Below, piece by piece: positions 12,370 to 23,962 of a DNA stretch of 64,000 nucleotides (position 1 is the first letter of the stretch; every line of letters starts with the position of its first letter). The DNA lies in the NCBI RefSeq assembly GCF_018139145.2, contig NC_059475.1, forward strand, positions 14,535,437 to 14,599,436, read 5' to 3'. Origin of the DNA: Gymnogyps californianus. Taxonomy: Eukaryota > Chordata > Aves > Accipitriformes > Cathartidae. The notes under the pieces were generated by a model. The model saw only the letters and a list, made by a program, of their open reading frames with translations, was not told the origin of the DNA and searched no databases. Both the position numbers and the translations under genes were made by a program.

Positions 12370-12730
12370 GTGTTGAAGGAGTTAATGTGACATTGCAAAA
12401 TGAGCTTTGCTATTTGCTGTTTTGTTTGGCCAATAGCTGACACAAGCACATTTTGCCACCTGGCTAATTTTGTGCTGCCAAGTTATTCATTCAGGCCAGT
12501 GGTGTGAAAAAGGAGACATTTAATAGTCAACAGAGCACTATATAGGGTAATAGTTTATGATTTTCCATGACTACTTAGATGCTGTTCAAATTATTCTTGA
12601 TTGAGCAAATTATTCTTTTTTAAAATCATCCCATTCATTTATTACTAATGATTCTACCCCTTCCCTCCTGTACACCATTTTTTAAAATGGGAACAATCAG
12701 CCGTTTCCATGTTTGAGGGGATTTAGCCAA
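12370..12730 (+). repeat. Diverged direct repeat, copy B
   Basis: This is the partner of 10915-11275 at an offset of about 1,450 bases. The core 12420-12572 aligns with 10969-11132 with about 80 percent identity by eye. The shared part starts in A/T-rich sequence at 12370-12419 and fades into A/T-rich sequence after about 12700. Divergence this high means the event is old, not an assembly duplicate. Confidence 0.8.
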
Positions 12731-12939
12731 ACGAAAACTAAGAGCATATTATAGCTCAGATTACAACTTCGAAAAACCTTTCGCCAAGGCGTAGAGCAAA
12801 ATTCCTTTCTGAGCCTTCCAGGGAGCCCTGCACAGAGGTGAGGTGGGCTGTATAAAAACACTGACATCTTGGTTTAGCAGATGAAAATTTTAACCCTCCC
12901 TCCCCCCAGATACTTTATTTTTTCACAAGGTTGTTTTTT

Positions 12940-12970
12940 GGTTGGTTGGTTGGTCGGTTGGTTGGTTGGT
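12940..12970. repeat. (GGTT)n microsatellite
   Basis: About seven GGTT units, one of them interrupted by a C (GGTC). The tract directly precedes the CpG-rich block. Confidence 0.9.
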
Positions 12971-13014
12971 TTTTAAGCTGAAACACAGCCTGATGGGCCC
13001 TTTCCAGAGGGAAC

Positions 13015-13480
13015 GTGTCAGGTTATGTGTTAGAGACCTTCCATGCCAGGGCCATAGCGGAGGCAGCGCTTCCCCTCAGCTGCCTTCACTCCCAGGGGAG
13101 TGAGCTGGGGGCCCGGGGGGCTGCCCCGTGGACAATGGCAGCGCCGTGGACCCCGGCAGGGAGGGCAGGGCAGGTCAGGGCCCACAGGGCTAACCAGGGG
13201 CACCCGGGAGCCCCACATGCCGGGTGGGTCCGTGGGGATGAGGCAGGTGGGAGGTGGAGCCGCAAAGGCGCCTCGGCGAGGGAGGGCCCGGGCTCAAAGG
13301 CAGCTCCCAAGCCCGGGTAGGCCTCCAGCGGCCTCCTTGTCGCTCTTTCCCCAGCAGGGTCACCGGCGGCGCGGCTGAGCGCAGGCAGCCAAACCCTTGG
13401 GGCAGGGTGGCGACGGGAGGGGGGCCGCAGGGTCCTCTGCCCCTTCCCGGCCCTGGTCTGGCCGGCCAGGGCAAGTAAAG
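13015..13480. other. Isolated CpG-rich block, candidate CpG island
   Basis: Counting by eye, about 28 CpG dinucleotides fall in this block, which is roughly two-thirds G+C inside strongly AT-rich surroundings. Frames on both strands stay open here (136 codons minus at 13086-13496, 101 codons plus at 13015-13320). They are Pro/Gly/Arg-rich and conflict with one another, as expected from base composition alone. A splice-donor-like CAA|GTAAAG lies near 13471-13479, so a first exon of a non-coding RNA is conceivable. Other readings are a GC-rich transposable element remnant or a decayed promoter. Nothing in the sequence proves transcription. Confidence 0.5.
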
Positions 13481-16400
13481 TGTCCCTGTGTGCCAACGTC
13501 CTGTGCTGCAGTCTGTTGCTGTCTGAATCCCTTCTTGTGCTCTCCCTGTCTCTGTTTTTATTTTTGTTTTAGTTACCTAGTTGAAAACCCTTTAACCCTT
13601 TGCTGACAGGGAATTCTTGGCAAGGCCACCCAAGATTAATGTTGAAACAGCAAACTCTTCCTCAGGATAGCCTACTTGTTAATAGATGAATTATTTATCC
13701 TGCAAGGTATTGGTACAGGCGCTTACATGCATGCCAGACAGAGCATTCTTTGGCAGATCTCTTTCATACTTGCTTGCTTTTATATGTACTTCCTAACGTG
13801 GTGGAAGCACACAGGAAAGGCAATCCATTGCCTTTCATAGCAAACACTAGCACTGTATGTAAATTGGATTGCCAGACTTTTGCTTATCTTTGTTAAACCA
13901 AAGGGAGGAGGGCAGATCAAGCCATCTTGCTCTACAGATGCTAGTTTATTAAGCTGTAATGCCAGAAGTTGTCAAAGCAAAATTATGCTCACTTTTGTGA
14001 GTTTATCTGATGTCATATAGTTTAGAAAAAGACTGGTGTTAATAGTCATTGTATGGCTGAATTGGTTTAAGACAGTGTAGCAACATGAATATAGTGAGAT
14101 GCTTGTTATGTGGGTCTTCGTGTTGTTTCAAAGTCTTTATTATTATGACAGCAAAGTCTTGTTCATTAAAGTTTCACAATCCATTTTCATTAGGATGAAA
14201 CTGATTCTGTAAATGAACAGTTGCTCTGAAAAATCAAACCCTTGCAGCTATCACAGGGGAGGTACAAAGTCTGTATTAATTATCAGGAATATGGTGTCGA
14301 TCGAAGATGTTAATTGCCCTGATGGTTAGTTATTTGGGGAATTGCCATGCATTTCATGCAGGGATAATAAAAATGAATTTTTAAACAAAGAGATCTTAAA
14401 ATAATATATAATCTGTAGAGAATACCAACATCAAAGGCTTATCTCAAAGCTTTGAATTTTATCTTTGTGGTCCAAAATGTTAAAGATGAACTGAGCAATA
14501 TTTCAGCTGGTTCAAGTTTGTGAGAGGAAAACAAAACAAGAGTTAATTAACTGTTATTACAAACCTTTTCAACTTTAATTTGACTTTCAAATATTAGCAT
14601 TTATCTATGAACTATGCTTCTGGGTTTGACAAATTAGCTTTCACAGAACAAGTTTAATTAGGCTTCATTGTGCTTTTATGTCACTTTGCACAGTTCCAGA
14701 CAATGAATGGATTAACTTACTAAAAGTTATATATTTAAAAGGTTTTGTTGAATGCTAAAAAGGTTGACAAAGTTGCAAAGCTTTACCAGCCTACTGCAGA
14801 AAAGATGCATCCTGTTTAGCATGATAACACGCATTATTTGCAGAGAACAGCTGGTGCTGACATACACAACCCTGCCTGGCTGCTCTCAATACCCACAGGC
14901 TGTCACCCCCGTACCACCCTGAGAAAGTGTGGGGTGTGTGTTCACTACCAAAGCCTAATACCTGTGAAAGACAGGAAGGAGAGAAAGCTACAGGTGCACA
15001 CCACATGACTAGGTGTGCTGGTTCTCTAGCTGGAATAAAATTATCTCAGTGTGAACTTGTGTTTCTGTTTTATTTTTAGATTTTTTTTTTTACCAGTGGC
15101 GTTAGGGATGCTCCATATTTATGCCTGAGAGATCAAAAAAAGGAAGAAAAGTAACTGTGAGACTCTGAAGCAATACAGCAAGCTGATTTGACTCAATGTA
15201 GTCCCAGGTGAGAGTGGTGAGCGTTGTAGAAAAGTATAAATAGATCCTGAAGTTTGAGAAACGTGTTGTTGCTCTCCTTCACAAAGGCATATGTCACTTT
15301 AGGACTCACTAAATACAGATCTGGCAATACAGTAGGTCCTATCTGTGTATAGGAGAGCTTGTTTTGCGGCTGGATATTAGACCTATTCTGGTTCTCTCTG
15401 ACTTCTGTTCCTTCTCTCTAGCCAGACGTGCTTCTCTGCCCTGCCGGGGATATTGTAGTGTTAAACCTCTTTTGTCTAGACAAGCTAGCTGGTGCTCAAC
15501 AGGGTCAGGAGACCTTGAAGAGACCTAAGAGGTGATTTAATGGAAATTGTGCTTGGTAACAGAAAGTCATGGGAGTTTGTGCCGTGGAGAGAAACAGAAA
15601 CAGAATTTTTCTAGGGAGCAGAGCACTGTATCTGACCAAAGAACACATTGGTGATGGCTGCATGTAGGGAAGCAGAAGGAAATGCTTTTAGAAATTGAAA
15701 ATGCTGAAGCAGCAGCAGGTTTATGCATGCTTACCCATTCCAAATCCCATAGCCATTTCCTGGTGGCCAGTATAATTTAGGTTAATGTCAGGACTGTGCT
15801 AACTCATGGTTGGCTGACTGCCTGCAGAATTGTTCCAGGAGCTGATACTGCACCAGGGTTGTCCAGTCAGTCCATTTATACTCCAAACATACCCTGTATT
15901 CCATGGGCAAGAAAAGCCCATGCCATATACGTTGATTTAGTGGCTCAATGCCAGTTAAGGATTTTCTCCATGCAGAAGCATTGCCTGGGGGCCTGCTGGT
16001 TTCCTGGCTAAATGCTGAGGATATGTCCTGTTATCTTTTGGGTAGGAGTGCTCTTGGACACTGTGGTCTAGCTGAGGAAGCACACTATGTTTGATAGACA
16101 AGAAGAAACGTCACGTGTGAGAAAGTGACAAAAAAGGAGGGTAGGAGGATAAGGAAGACAAAGTAGGGAAGGAGTGTGATGGACAGAGCCAAAGGCAACA
16201 AGGAAGCCCTTATTAAGCTGCACTGAGAAATAAACAAAACTAGAGACATTACAGAGGGGAGAAAAAGAAGTGACCCAAAAAATACATTGCAGTGCAGTGA
16301 TAGCAAGCTCAAACGAAACCAAAGAAACAAGCAACGAGCATCAGGCTGCCACTTAAACCCCACTAGGCAGCCAAGATCAAATACCTCTTAAAGATACCTT

Positions 16401-17408
16401 TGCTGTAGTGACCATTTTGTAAAGGGTCCTTTAAATCTAAGAGAGAGAAGCAGCTCTAGCCCTATCAGCACACTATAAAGTTGCACCTTTTCCTCCCTAC
16501 TAGCTGGCAAGTGCCTGTTACTCTGTTTTTCTGTATGCCCATTATTGGAATTTTCCAGTAACTTTGCACAATTTATACAAATACATACAACAGAAGTCTA
16601 GATGAAACCAAGTGAGGAAGAAATTGGAGGGAATGCACAATATGCTTTTATACTTTAAACTCCCATTCCCCTTATCAGGATTTATGAGTGCTCAAGAAGG
16701 AGGGGCCCACATTAAACACCTTTAACATTATCTTATATTTTTGTAAAATTCTACTCAAATATATATAAAATCTAAAAGGTTATGTGTACAAGAACCAGCT
16801 GGAAAATGGAAAAAGTGTTTATGGAGTACTTTAAAATATTTGACATCATTTCTGTTTTATAAAGTTGAAAAATGAGTAATGTTTGCAAAACACATTCACT
16901 ATTTTAGAAATCAAGTTTTTTTCTTGCCTCTCTTATTTTTCCCTTTTTGGTACTGAATCAGTTAAAATCTATAATGTATACACATGCTTACTTCCAACTT
17001 CCCTCCTGTTTTCACTCTCTCTTCTCTGCTTCATCTACATTGGGAAAGTTATAACAAAAAAATAAAAATAAAGGAGCCCCTTCCTTCCTAAGCCCAAGAA
17101 ACAAAAAAGATTTCATTCCAGAATACAAATTTACGTGAAACTCAACACCTTATTTTGCTAAAGAGCATTTCTCAACAGCTTTGACATGTAAGACTCATAT
17201 GTAGTATCTTGGTCTGAAAACACCTTTTAGTACTCTGTTCATTACTTATCCTGATTGATTCCAGTGAGAGATTTCTGAATAAGAGTAGTATAAAATACTA
17301 AGTAAGGACTTCAGGATTTGGTGTGCTTACATTAAAGTCCCCAGTGTTGGAAAGGTTTATACATTTGTTTTAAATGTGTGCACTGTAAGTACGTCCTTTC
17401 AAGTCAGT
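13481..17408. other. AT-rich non-genic DNA
   Basis: No gene was seen. The stretch 13990-14760 is low in CpG and simple repeats, with many homeodomain-like TAATTA and TTAATTA cores and compact unique sequence, a texture typical of vertebrate conserved non-coding elements. The stretch 16070-16340 is markedly purine-rich on the plus strand, which explains the overlapping minus frames of 88 and 92 codons there. The remainder is unremarkable. Confidence 0.55.
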
Positions 17409-17496
17409 GGGACAAATCCTCAGTTGACATCGCTTGCTATTCTTCCACTGATTTCAGTGAAGTGATAACATTTATCGTAGCTGAAGACCTATCCCA
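17409..17496. repeat. Old palindromic sauropsid repeat remnant
   Basis: A 'ggacaaatcctcagttgaca' phrase is mirrored by 'tagctgaagacctatccc' about 50 bases on. Between them lies a 'ccactgatttcagtga' centre, with near-perfect inverted 7-base arms. This fits a dispersed repeat common in turtles, crocodiles and birds, whose two halves read 'ccattgacttcagtgg' around the centre. I do not know the family name with certainty. It encodes nothing. Confidence 0.5.
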
Positions 17497-19960
17497 TAGG
17501 GACTAAATGCTATTGTAAAGTTGCATGCTTAGAAGCTTTTTCCACACTTACACCAAGTCTATTTCCTCTCTGTTCCCAGAACTTTCAAGTGACCTTTTAT
17601 AGTATTTCATTTCACTGCAGTGATGACAGGAGTTTCATTTCAATGATGGAAGAGAATCATATACTTCTCTGGAGCATAAAATGTTATAAACAAAAGGCAA
17701 GTGATAAATCAGACCCACATGCTATACTTTACTTACATACTTTCAATGTATATAGTTTGCTGCTTGTACTGGTATGGAATTCTTTCAGGTACGGTTTTCA
17801 TGTACAAAGAGATTGTACTCCTTGTGCCACTTTTCACTCTCCTGAATTGTACATGGGTTCTGTGAAAATGTGGTCATTGAGTTTTGGGTTTTTTCCTGTT
17901 GAAAGATGAAATCAAGTAGGACTTTTCGTCCATGTTGTCACATCTGACAAAGGGCTTACTGGACAATTTATACTCTCAATTTTCGCCTGTGCAGCCCCTT
18001 CTCTCAAGTGTTAGGCTGATTTTAGAGTATGCTGATCAGAAACCGCTCTCTGAGACTTCCCCGTGTTTTCTCTTGTAACTTCTTGTATGCTAATGAAATG
18101 CCAAGTGGAGCTTGGCTGTGTGTTAGGCCACAACATACAATAGGCAATGTTTTTCATGGCTTATCCTTTAACTTTCTCTACTCTTTGTCCTCTGGATTCA
18201 GTGCCTATGGTAGCATCAAAATGAATGTTTAGGTTGATTTTCATAGACTTGTAATTAGACTCAGAAATACTTTGGGAGGGAAACTAAAAGTAAAATATGA
18301 AGATATTTTTCCAAATGAGCCCTTTCAGAAGATAAGATGGAGCATAAAGGTTGGTACCGGGGAGAGTTGTCGAGTTTTTTTAAAAAAAGGCATCTGCATT
18401 AATAAAGATACAAAAATCTGAACTTAGATTCTTCTGCACTGGAAATCCTGACAGATGAACTTCGGGGCAACAAACTTCAGCTGTGTATGAGACAATTGGG
18501 AAAAGATAGGATCATCAGACTTAGCCAAATCATTTTGACATGGCAGTCCTTCCATAAGCAGAACACAAATGTAAGGCTCAGGCTAAGTCTTTTACTGCTG
18601 AATCAGGGAATATAAGTATTTTCACACTTCTTTTCTGGAAAACAGCAAAATGATCTTGGGTAATTAGAAACAGTAGCCTTACTTGTAGACTCAGCAATTT
18701 ATAAGCTCTATAGCTACCTTTTTATCCAAAGCATGGTTCCCAGACCCCAGAAGACATGGCCCAAGGCCAAAATCCCTAACCCACCCTTACTTAGGGGAGG
18801 AATTATGGTCTCTTGCTGAAGGAAGAATGTATGCCTCTTGCTTCTGGGGTAGCAGCAACTGTGAGTGTACTTAATCCTTGGAGGGGAACCTTCTCTTGTA
18901 TTGTTTTTCTGGAAACTTCTCGTGTCAGCTTCAAATGCTAAGTCAAGTTGTGTCCAGTTACCTTCAGCCAGAAACCGATCTGTTGGATGAAAATGGGGAT
19001 GATAAAAGTAGGTAAAATACAGATCCTCAGATTTTAGGGGGAGGAGGATGAATTATTCCCCCATCTTGTGTGAAAACGTAAAGAATGAAAAGATGTATTC
19101 TTCAGAGGTATTAATCCTTAAGAAATGCATCACTGCAAGAACTTTGGGATGTATTTACTCTATGGAGACAATCTGTCACTAGCAAACTGTGCACTTTGCT
19201 CACCAGTAACCTATTGTTACTGCAGATTTTGCAGGTAGATTGTCACCCATTTGCTGAGTCGTTTTGTGCAATCTCTAAATCATTGCAGGCCATCTATTTG
19301 AAAAGCGTTAGTGGAGGAAGCATAATGTGCTTTCATGGTAATGTAAAATGCATTAGAAATGAATTGCATGATGCTTACCTCTCAAATTACAGAAAAGACA
19401 ATGACAACCATATGTGCAAATGCAAATTATATATAAAAATATCACAGATGAATCCCTGAGCTGTAACACTTGTTGTTCATTTCTATAAATATTAACATAT
19501 CAGGATTTATTTTGACATACCACTAAGATAAGTGCTAGAACTGACAATAATAATGTATAATTTATGTCCTTCATATTACCTTAACATCACTGTGCTTACA
19601 TTATTGCATAAATTAATTTAATGTTTCTGACATGCAGCAGATTATTCAAGCATTTGTTCTTTTGTCTTCTACTGGTTTCTGTTGCTGTTTTCCAAATTAC
19701 AGAATATTATTATACTCTAATGTTTATTTTATGGTACGTACAATTCATAAAGTCACTTTAAAGTTCTGAAAGCTTTTATTTAGCACTCAGATAAACGTGT
19801 TGTTATATGATGTGGAAGGAGCATTAAAGCTTTTGTATATTAAATAACTTTATGCTTGTGATGCAAATTGATAATAGCTGAGAAATGCAAAGCTCAGGAT
19901 AAGTTGAATCTGCAGCCTGTACTGTTAGGGTACTTAGCAAACCTGTGGTTGGTACTGGGG

Positions 19961-19974
19961 GTGTGTGTGTGTGA
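19961..19974. repeat. (GT)7 microsatellite
   Basis: A short uninterrupted GT run with a G-rich edge. No function is indicated. Confidence 0.8.
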
Positions 19975-20781
19975 GAATCTCTCCCAAATGCATGTAAAAA
20001 GTCCAAGCTTTAGCAAAAAATCTGTTGGAATTTGTCAATTTGAACCACAGTCCTGTCATTACCTGGCCCATATGATAAGTTGTACGTAATCAAGTGTGCA
20101 TTTTCATATGGCCACCAAATGCAAAGTTATGTGCTTATTGCATCCCACTGATTATACTGGAGTTTTGCTTTGCACTTGAGACAAGAATTCACCTTTTTAT
20201 TTCATACAAAAAGTCCCCCCACAAAAGGCAGAATATCCTCTTTGGACATACAGTATCTTTTCTTTAAGTTTTATTTATTTCTATACATTTCTAAGAATTG
20301 ACAATTAAACCCCTTCATTTCTTTGCATTTAATAGAAATGAAAACTGGTTCCCTTTGGAAAAAAAACCAACAAACCAGCAGCATCTGTATCATTTCCTCT
20401 GTCTCAAATTGTTTCAACAATGCATAATTGGAGGCATTTTAAACACTCAGTAACTGTTAGTAGCAGTTGTGCATCCTCACTGAATCTGGAGAAAAGAGAG
20501 TGTAATAAAGCCAAGCTGTTCACAGCTCAGCCCAGGCCAGTTGCCTGGAGAACTCCAGGTGGAGGATTCCCAAGTTGAACCTCTGACTCTTGCAGTGTCC
20601 CAGGCAAGTATCACCCTTTTCCTGGGGCTAAAATGAACACAGCATCACCTTTGGCTGTAACAGCTCCAGGGTATGAAGGACAGAATACACACAGCAAGAG
20701 TTTTCACTGGTAGGTTATTTGGACTGCTTCCCTTGGTCTTTAAAGTCTTCATGGCTACATAATCACTATTCTTTAGTATTT

Positions 20782-20807
20782 TAAAAAATAAAAAAAAAAA
20801 AAAAAAA
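20782..20807. repeat. Poly-A tract
   Basis: An A run interrupted by one T. There is no recognisable retroposed sequence upstream on the plus strand, so I do not call it a retrogene tail. Confidence 0.8.
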
Positions 20808-23705
20808 TTCAAGTATAGGAACTGGCTTTGTCCTGACACCATTTTGCATGTTCTCAGAAAAAAACAACAGTAGAGCAAAATAGATTTACAATGTAAAGGC
20901 CAGATTCACCTATACAGTGTGGTAGTCTTATATGCTTGCCCCAAAATCCAAAACCGTTGTAAGCCTCATTTACAACCAACTAGCTATGGGTTTGTTTAGC
21001 AAATTAGTGAATGTCCTCTAAAATGAATAAAAATTATTCAATACCAGTACTAAATAACAGATCATTAGAAGTATCACAGGTTTGCTTCTTGTGCTTGTTT
21101 ACTGCTTTTGTTTGGATATTAAATAACTGTGGAACTTCTCTGACAAAACGCTGCAGGAAGGCAGAGCTAAGGTCAAGATTATGTGTCAGCAATTTGGGAG
21201 AGGCAGATATAAATATATGAATATTGTAATAAACCAAAATCAAACAATGCAAACACTGGAAAGACCCACTAAAGATTTGGACACTTGAAATTTCATTGCA
21301 GCAACCGATTTGTAGGCACCTGATCTTCAAGGTAGAATCCATAACCCTAAATTACATCTCTCTCTTTTCTGGATAATGACCGAGCAAAGTTAGTCTCCTC
21401 AGAAAGACAATCTTCAAAATAATGGCCATCTGTGCAGGGAACTACTAAACCCTGGACCCAAGGAAGGATATTTTCCAACACCCTGCAGCTCTCCCAGTAT
21501 AAGGTCCCAGGAGATGGGTAGAGGCTTCCATCCATCAGGGATCCCCATTGCAGGATGGTACATCCAGCTGCCTTTCAGGATAAGTACAGCTTTACTGAGG
21601 GCCTTGCACTCCTGCCAGTTCACACCCAGTTGATGTGTAAACACATTGCTCATCTCATGGGAGATTATCCTAGTCATGATGATAAAAAGTGCGTGGTCAG
21701 GGCCAGCTCTATCCCTTTATCTGTATGCCCCTTTGCCAAAAAGGATGCAAGATGCTTTGTGTTAGAGCTGAATTCTGTGTCTTCTAATGGGAGATTTCTG
21801 GGGTTTAATTTTATCTCTTAAGGAACGCTTTTGTATTTTACCTGCAGTGACGTATCTGGGATAGGAGGAAAAAGAAATCTTTTTCCAACTTGCCTTTTAT
21901 TAATTGGTTGATACACATAATCTATTTCTCAAAGAAATATCACTCAAGACTTTTACTCTTTCTCAAGAAATCTGGTAGCAACTTGTTGCATTTGTTTGTT
22001 TGAGGATGTTAGTAATCAAGGCATTAGTTTGCTATGCTGAGGGACTATTAACAAAGCAACCCCTTATGCATATGTGCAGACTACCTCTGATGCTGCTGAC
22101 TTTGGAGCCTCTTTAGAGGTGCTGGCTATGCCACTCTTGATGGTGGCTGATACAGAACAAAGTGGCCTGTTGGAATTTAATTGCTGCCCATGTATTTGTA
22201 TATGAAACCGAACTGAAAAGCAGGCATCCTCAAAGGATGCTGGGAATTATAATTTCACGGTACTCTGATCATTAAAAGTTCAACTTAAATGACAGATTTA
22301 GATGGTTCAGTTTAAATCCCAAGAAAGAACACAACACTTTTTTAAAAGGTAGTGTATTTTGTGGTTGTTTAAATCAGCTATATAAAGGAGCATTAAAAAC
22401 AATCTTTCAAGGAAAAACATTCAATATTTTAGCAGTCATCGTTTTCCCCCTGCCAAATGCTTGAGATGCTGAAATCTTATCTGTTTAAGACAGTTTCCCA
22501 TTTTCACTGGAGTCTGCTCTTAGCAGTGGTAGAAAATAGAATATTCCTACTCTTTTGACTTATTTTGATGTAAATTAATCACTTTTACTTTATGATTGGT
22601 CTTTCTCCATTACCAGCAGGAGTAGTACCATGTTTGGTTTTTTACTGTAGGTTAAAGGCAGAGGAGTTATTAAAAAATCAAAACACTGCTCTGCAGACAG
22701 TCACGTGGAGCAACATCTTCAGAATTCTACTGATGAAGAGGCACAGGGGAGGCAGTTGTATTCTGTAGTGTCTAACTGCAAAAGTTGCACTCTGACTAGA
22801 GCAGAATAGCTTCTTGAACGTACAGGGGGAGCAGTCCTGTCTGATACCTAGTGCGGCAGCAGAAAGTACTTCCCACAGAAAAAAGGATAGATCCCAGTTT
22901 GAAAGAGAACTACAGGCAGGAGGCAATAATGCTTGAGAAAGACAGAAGAACTGATACGAGGGTGTAGGTGGTAGTAGATCAACACTTTAAAGCACAACTT
23001 CAGCAGCATATCAGAAATGGCATGCTGCAGAAGTCCTTTAGGATGAGAAATGAGCAATGGGCAAAGATGATAACTAGGTGGTGGAACTGCAGCTGATTGA
23101 TAGCAATTATTAGCATAGGTATCAGCTGCAAACCAGAGCTGAGCCCAGAAGCATAAAGGCTTTGTGGAAAGTAGAGGGAGTGGAGAGAAGGTGGCATTCC
23201 TGAAGTTGCTAGAAAGGAGGGAGGTAGTTGGACAATTCAACTTGCCTTCTAAGTTTAGCTTAGTATCCTGTGATACCCCTACAGCAAGCAGTCAGGATAA
23301 GAAAGGAGGGCAAGAAACGGAGTAAATATGTTGAATGTAGCCTTCTGGAAAAAGGATAGAAGAGTGAGGTGGCTGGAAGCAGTCAAGAAGAGAACAAAGA
23401 AAGAAAGGAAGCATCTGTAATAGTAAAGCTTCTCCCTAAAAGATTAAAGATACAATATACTCACATATATGCCTCTGCTTCAATAAACAATTACTAGCTG
23501 TGGCAGTAAAAAATGTTGTGTGAGGTATGCAAAGGACTGTGTTAAGAAGAGCCCTAATACTAACTTCAGGACACTGGAAGCAGTATTGGAGGAGCCAGGT
23601 AACTTTTCTGTTTGGTTGGTTGTTTTTTTGTTGCATGCTCATGGTTTCCATCTCAGACCAACGTGTACATACATTGGCAAACTACTGTTAGGTTGAGACC
23701 GAGAG

Positions 23706-23962
23706 CGTCCATACACTTGCAAGTCACTGATGGTAGAGCTGTGAAAGTCTATAACACCAGTGATCCCTAGTCTGGATGCAGCTGTACTGGCAAAACGAAC
23801 TCCCAAGAGAGAAATTAGCTATGCTGGCAAAAGCTCAATTTTGCCGGTAAAACCACATCTATGCTAGGGCCTTTTGCCAGCACAGCTGTGTTGGTTGCAA
23901 ATCCCATGTCCTCGCACCCCTGACTTTCTGCTAGCAAAAGTTTAGTATAAGATTTGCCTCAG
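23706..23962. mobile_element. Ancient palindromic MITE-like element
   Basis: This stretch is built from inverted repeats. 'cagctgtactggcaaaa' (23779-23795) pairs with 'ttttgccagcacagctg' (23872-23888) at 16 of 17 positions. Inside it, 'ggcaaaa' (23826-23832) pairs perfectly with 'ttttgcc' (23839-23845). A third arm near 23930-23945, 'ctagcaaaagttta', echoes the same motif. I recognise the 'ttttgccggta' and 'gcatctacactaggg' style of phrases from a non-autonomous repeat common in turtle and crocodilian genomes, but I cannot name the superfamily. It has no coding capacity. Such elements were mobilised in trans by a DNA transposase, and this copy is long dead. Confidence 0.6.

Larger units (their letters stand above)
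17497..23705. other. AT-rich non-genic DNA
   Basis: No exon or RNA gene was recognised. The stretch 19190-19720 is dense in ATGCAAAT-like octamers and AT-rich homeodomain-like cores, with a conserved-element texture. The stretch 22680-23420 is purine-rich on the plus strand, and its minus-strand frame of 130 codons (22848-23240) follows from that skew. A short (GT)n run and a poly-A run are listed separately. Confidence 0.55.

Noticed and set aside
13086..13496. Minus-strand 136-codon frame and overlapping plus frames in the GC-rich block
   Set aside because: All phases are open on both strands because GC-rich DNA lacks stop codons. The translations are Pro/Gly/Arg-rich without any motif.
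14908..14922. 'ccgtaccaccctgag', resembling part of 5S rRNA ('ccataccaccctgaa')
   Set aside because: No other 5S segment, A box or C box follows. It is an isolated short match.
16883..17065. 60-codon plus frame with a hydrophobic middle
   Set aside because: The Leu/Phe/Ser content comes from a TC-rich tract. There is no supporting context.
20782..20807. Poly-A run as a retrogene tail
   Set aside because: The upstream sequence has no coding similarity, and the run is interrupted.
22848..23240. 130-codon minus frame rich in Leu, Ser and Pro
   Set aside because: It sits opposite a purine-rich stretch, where stop codons are depleted on the minus strand.
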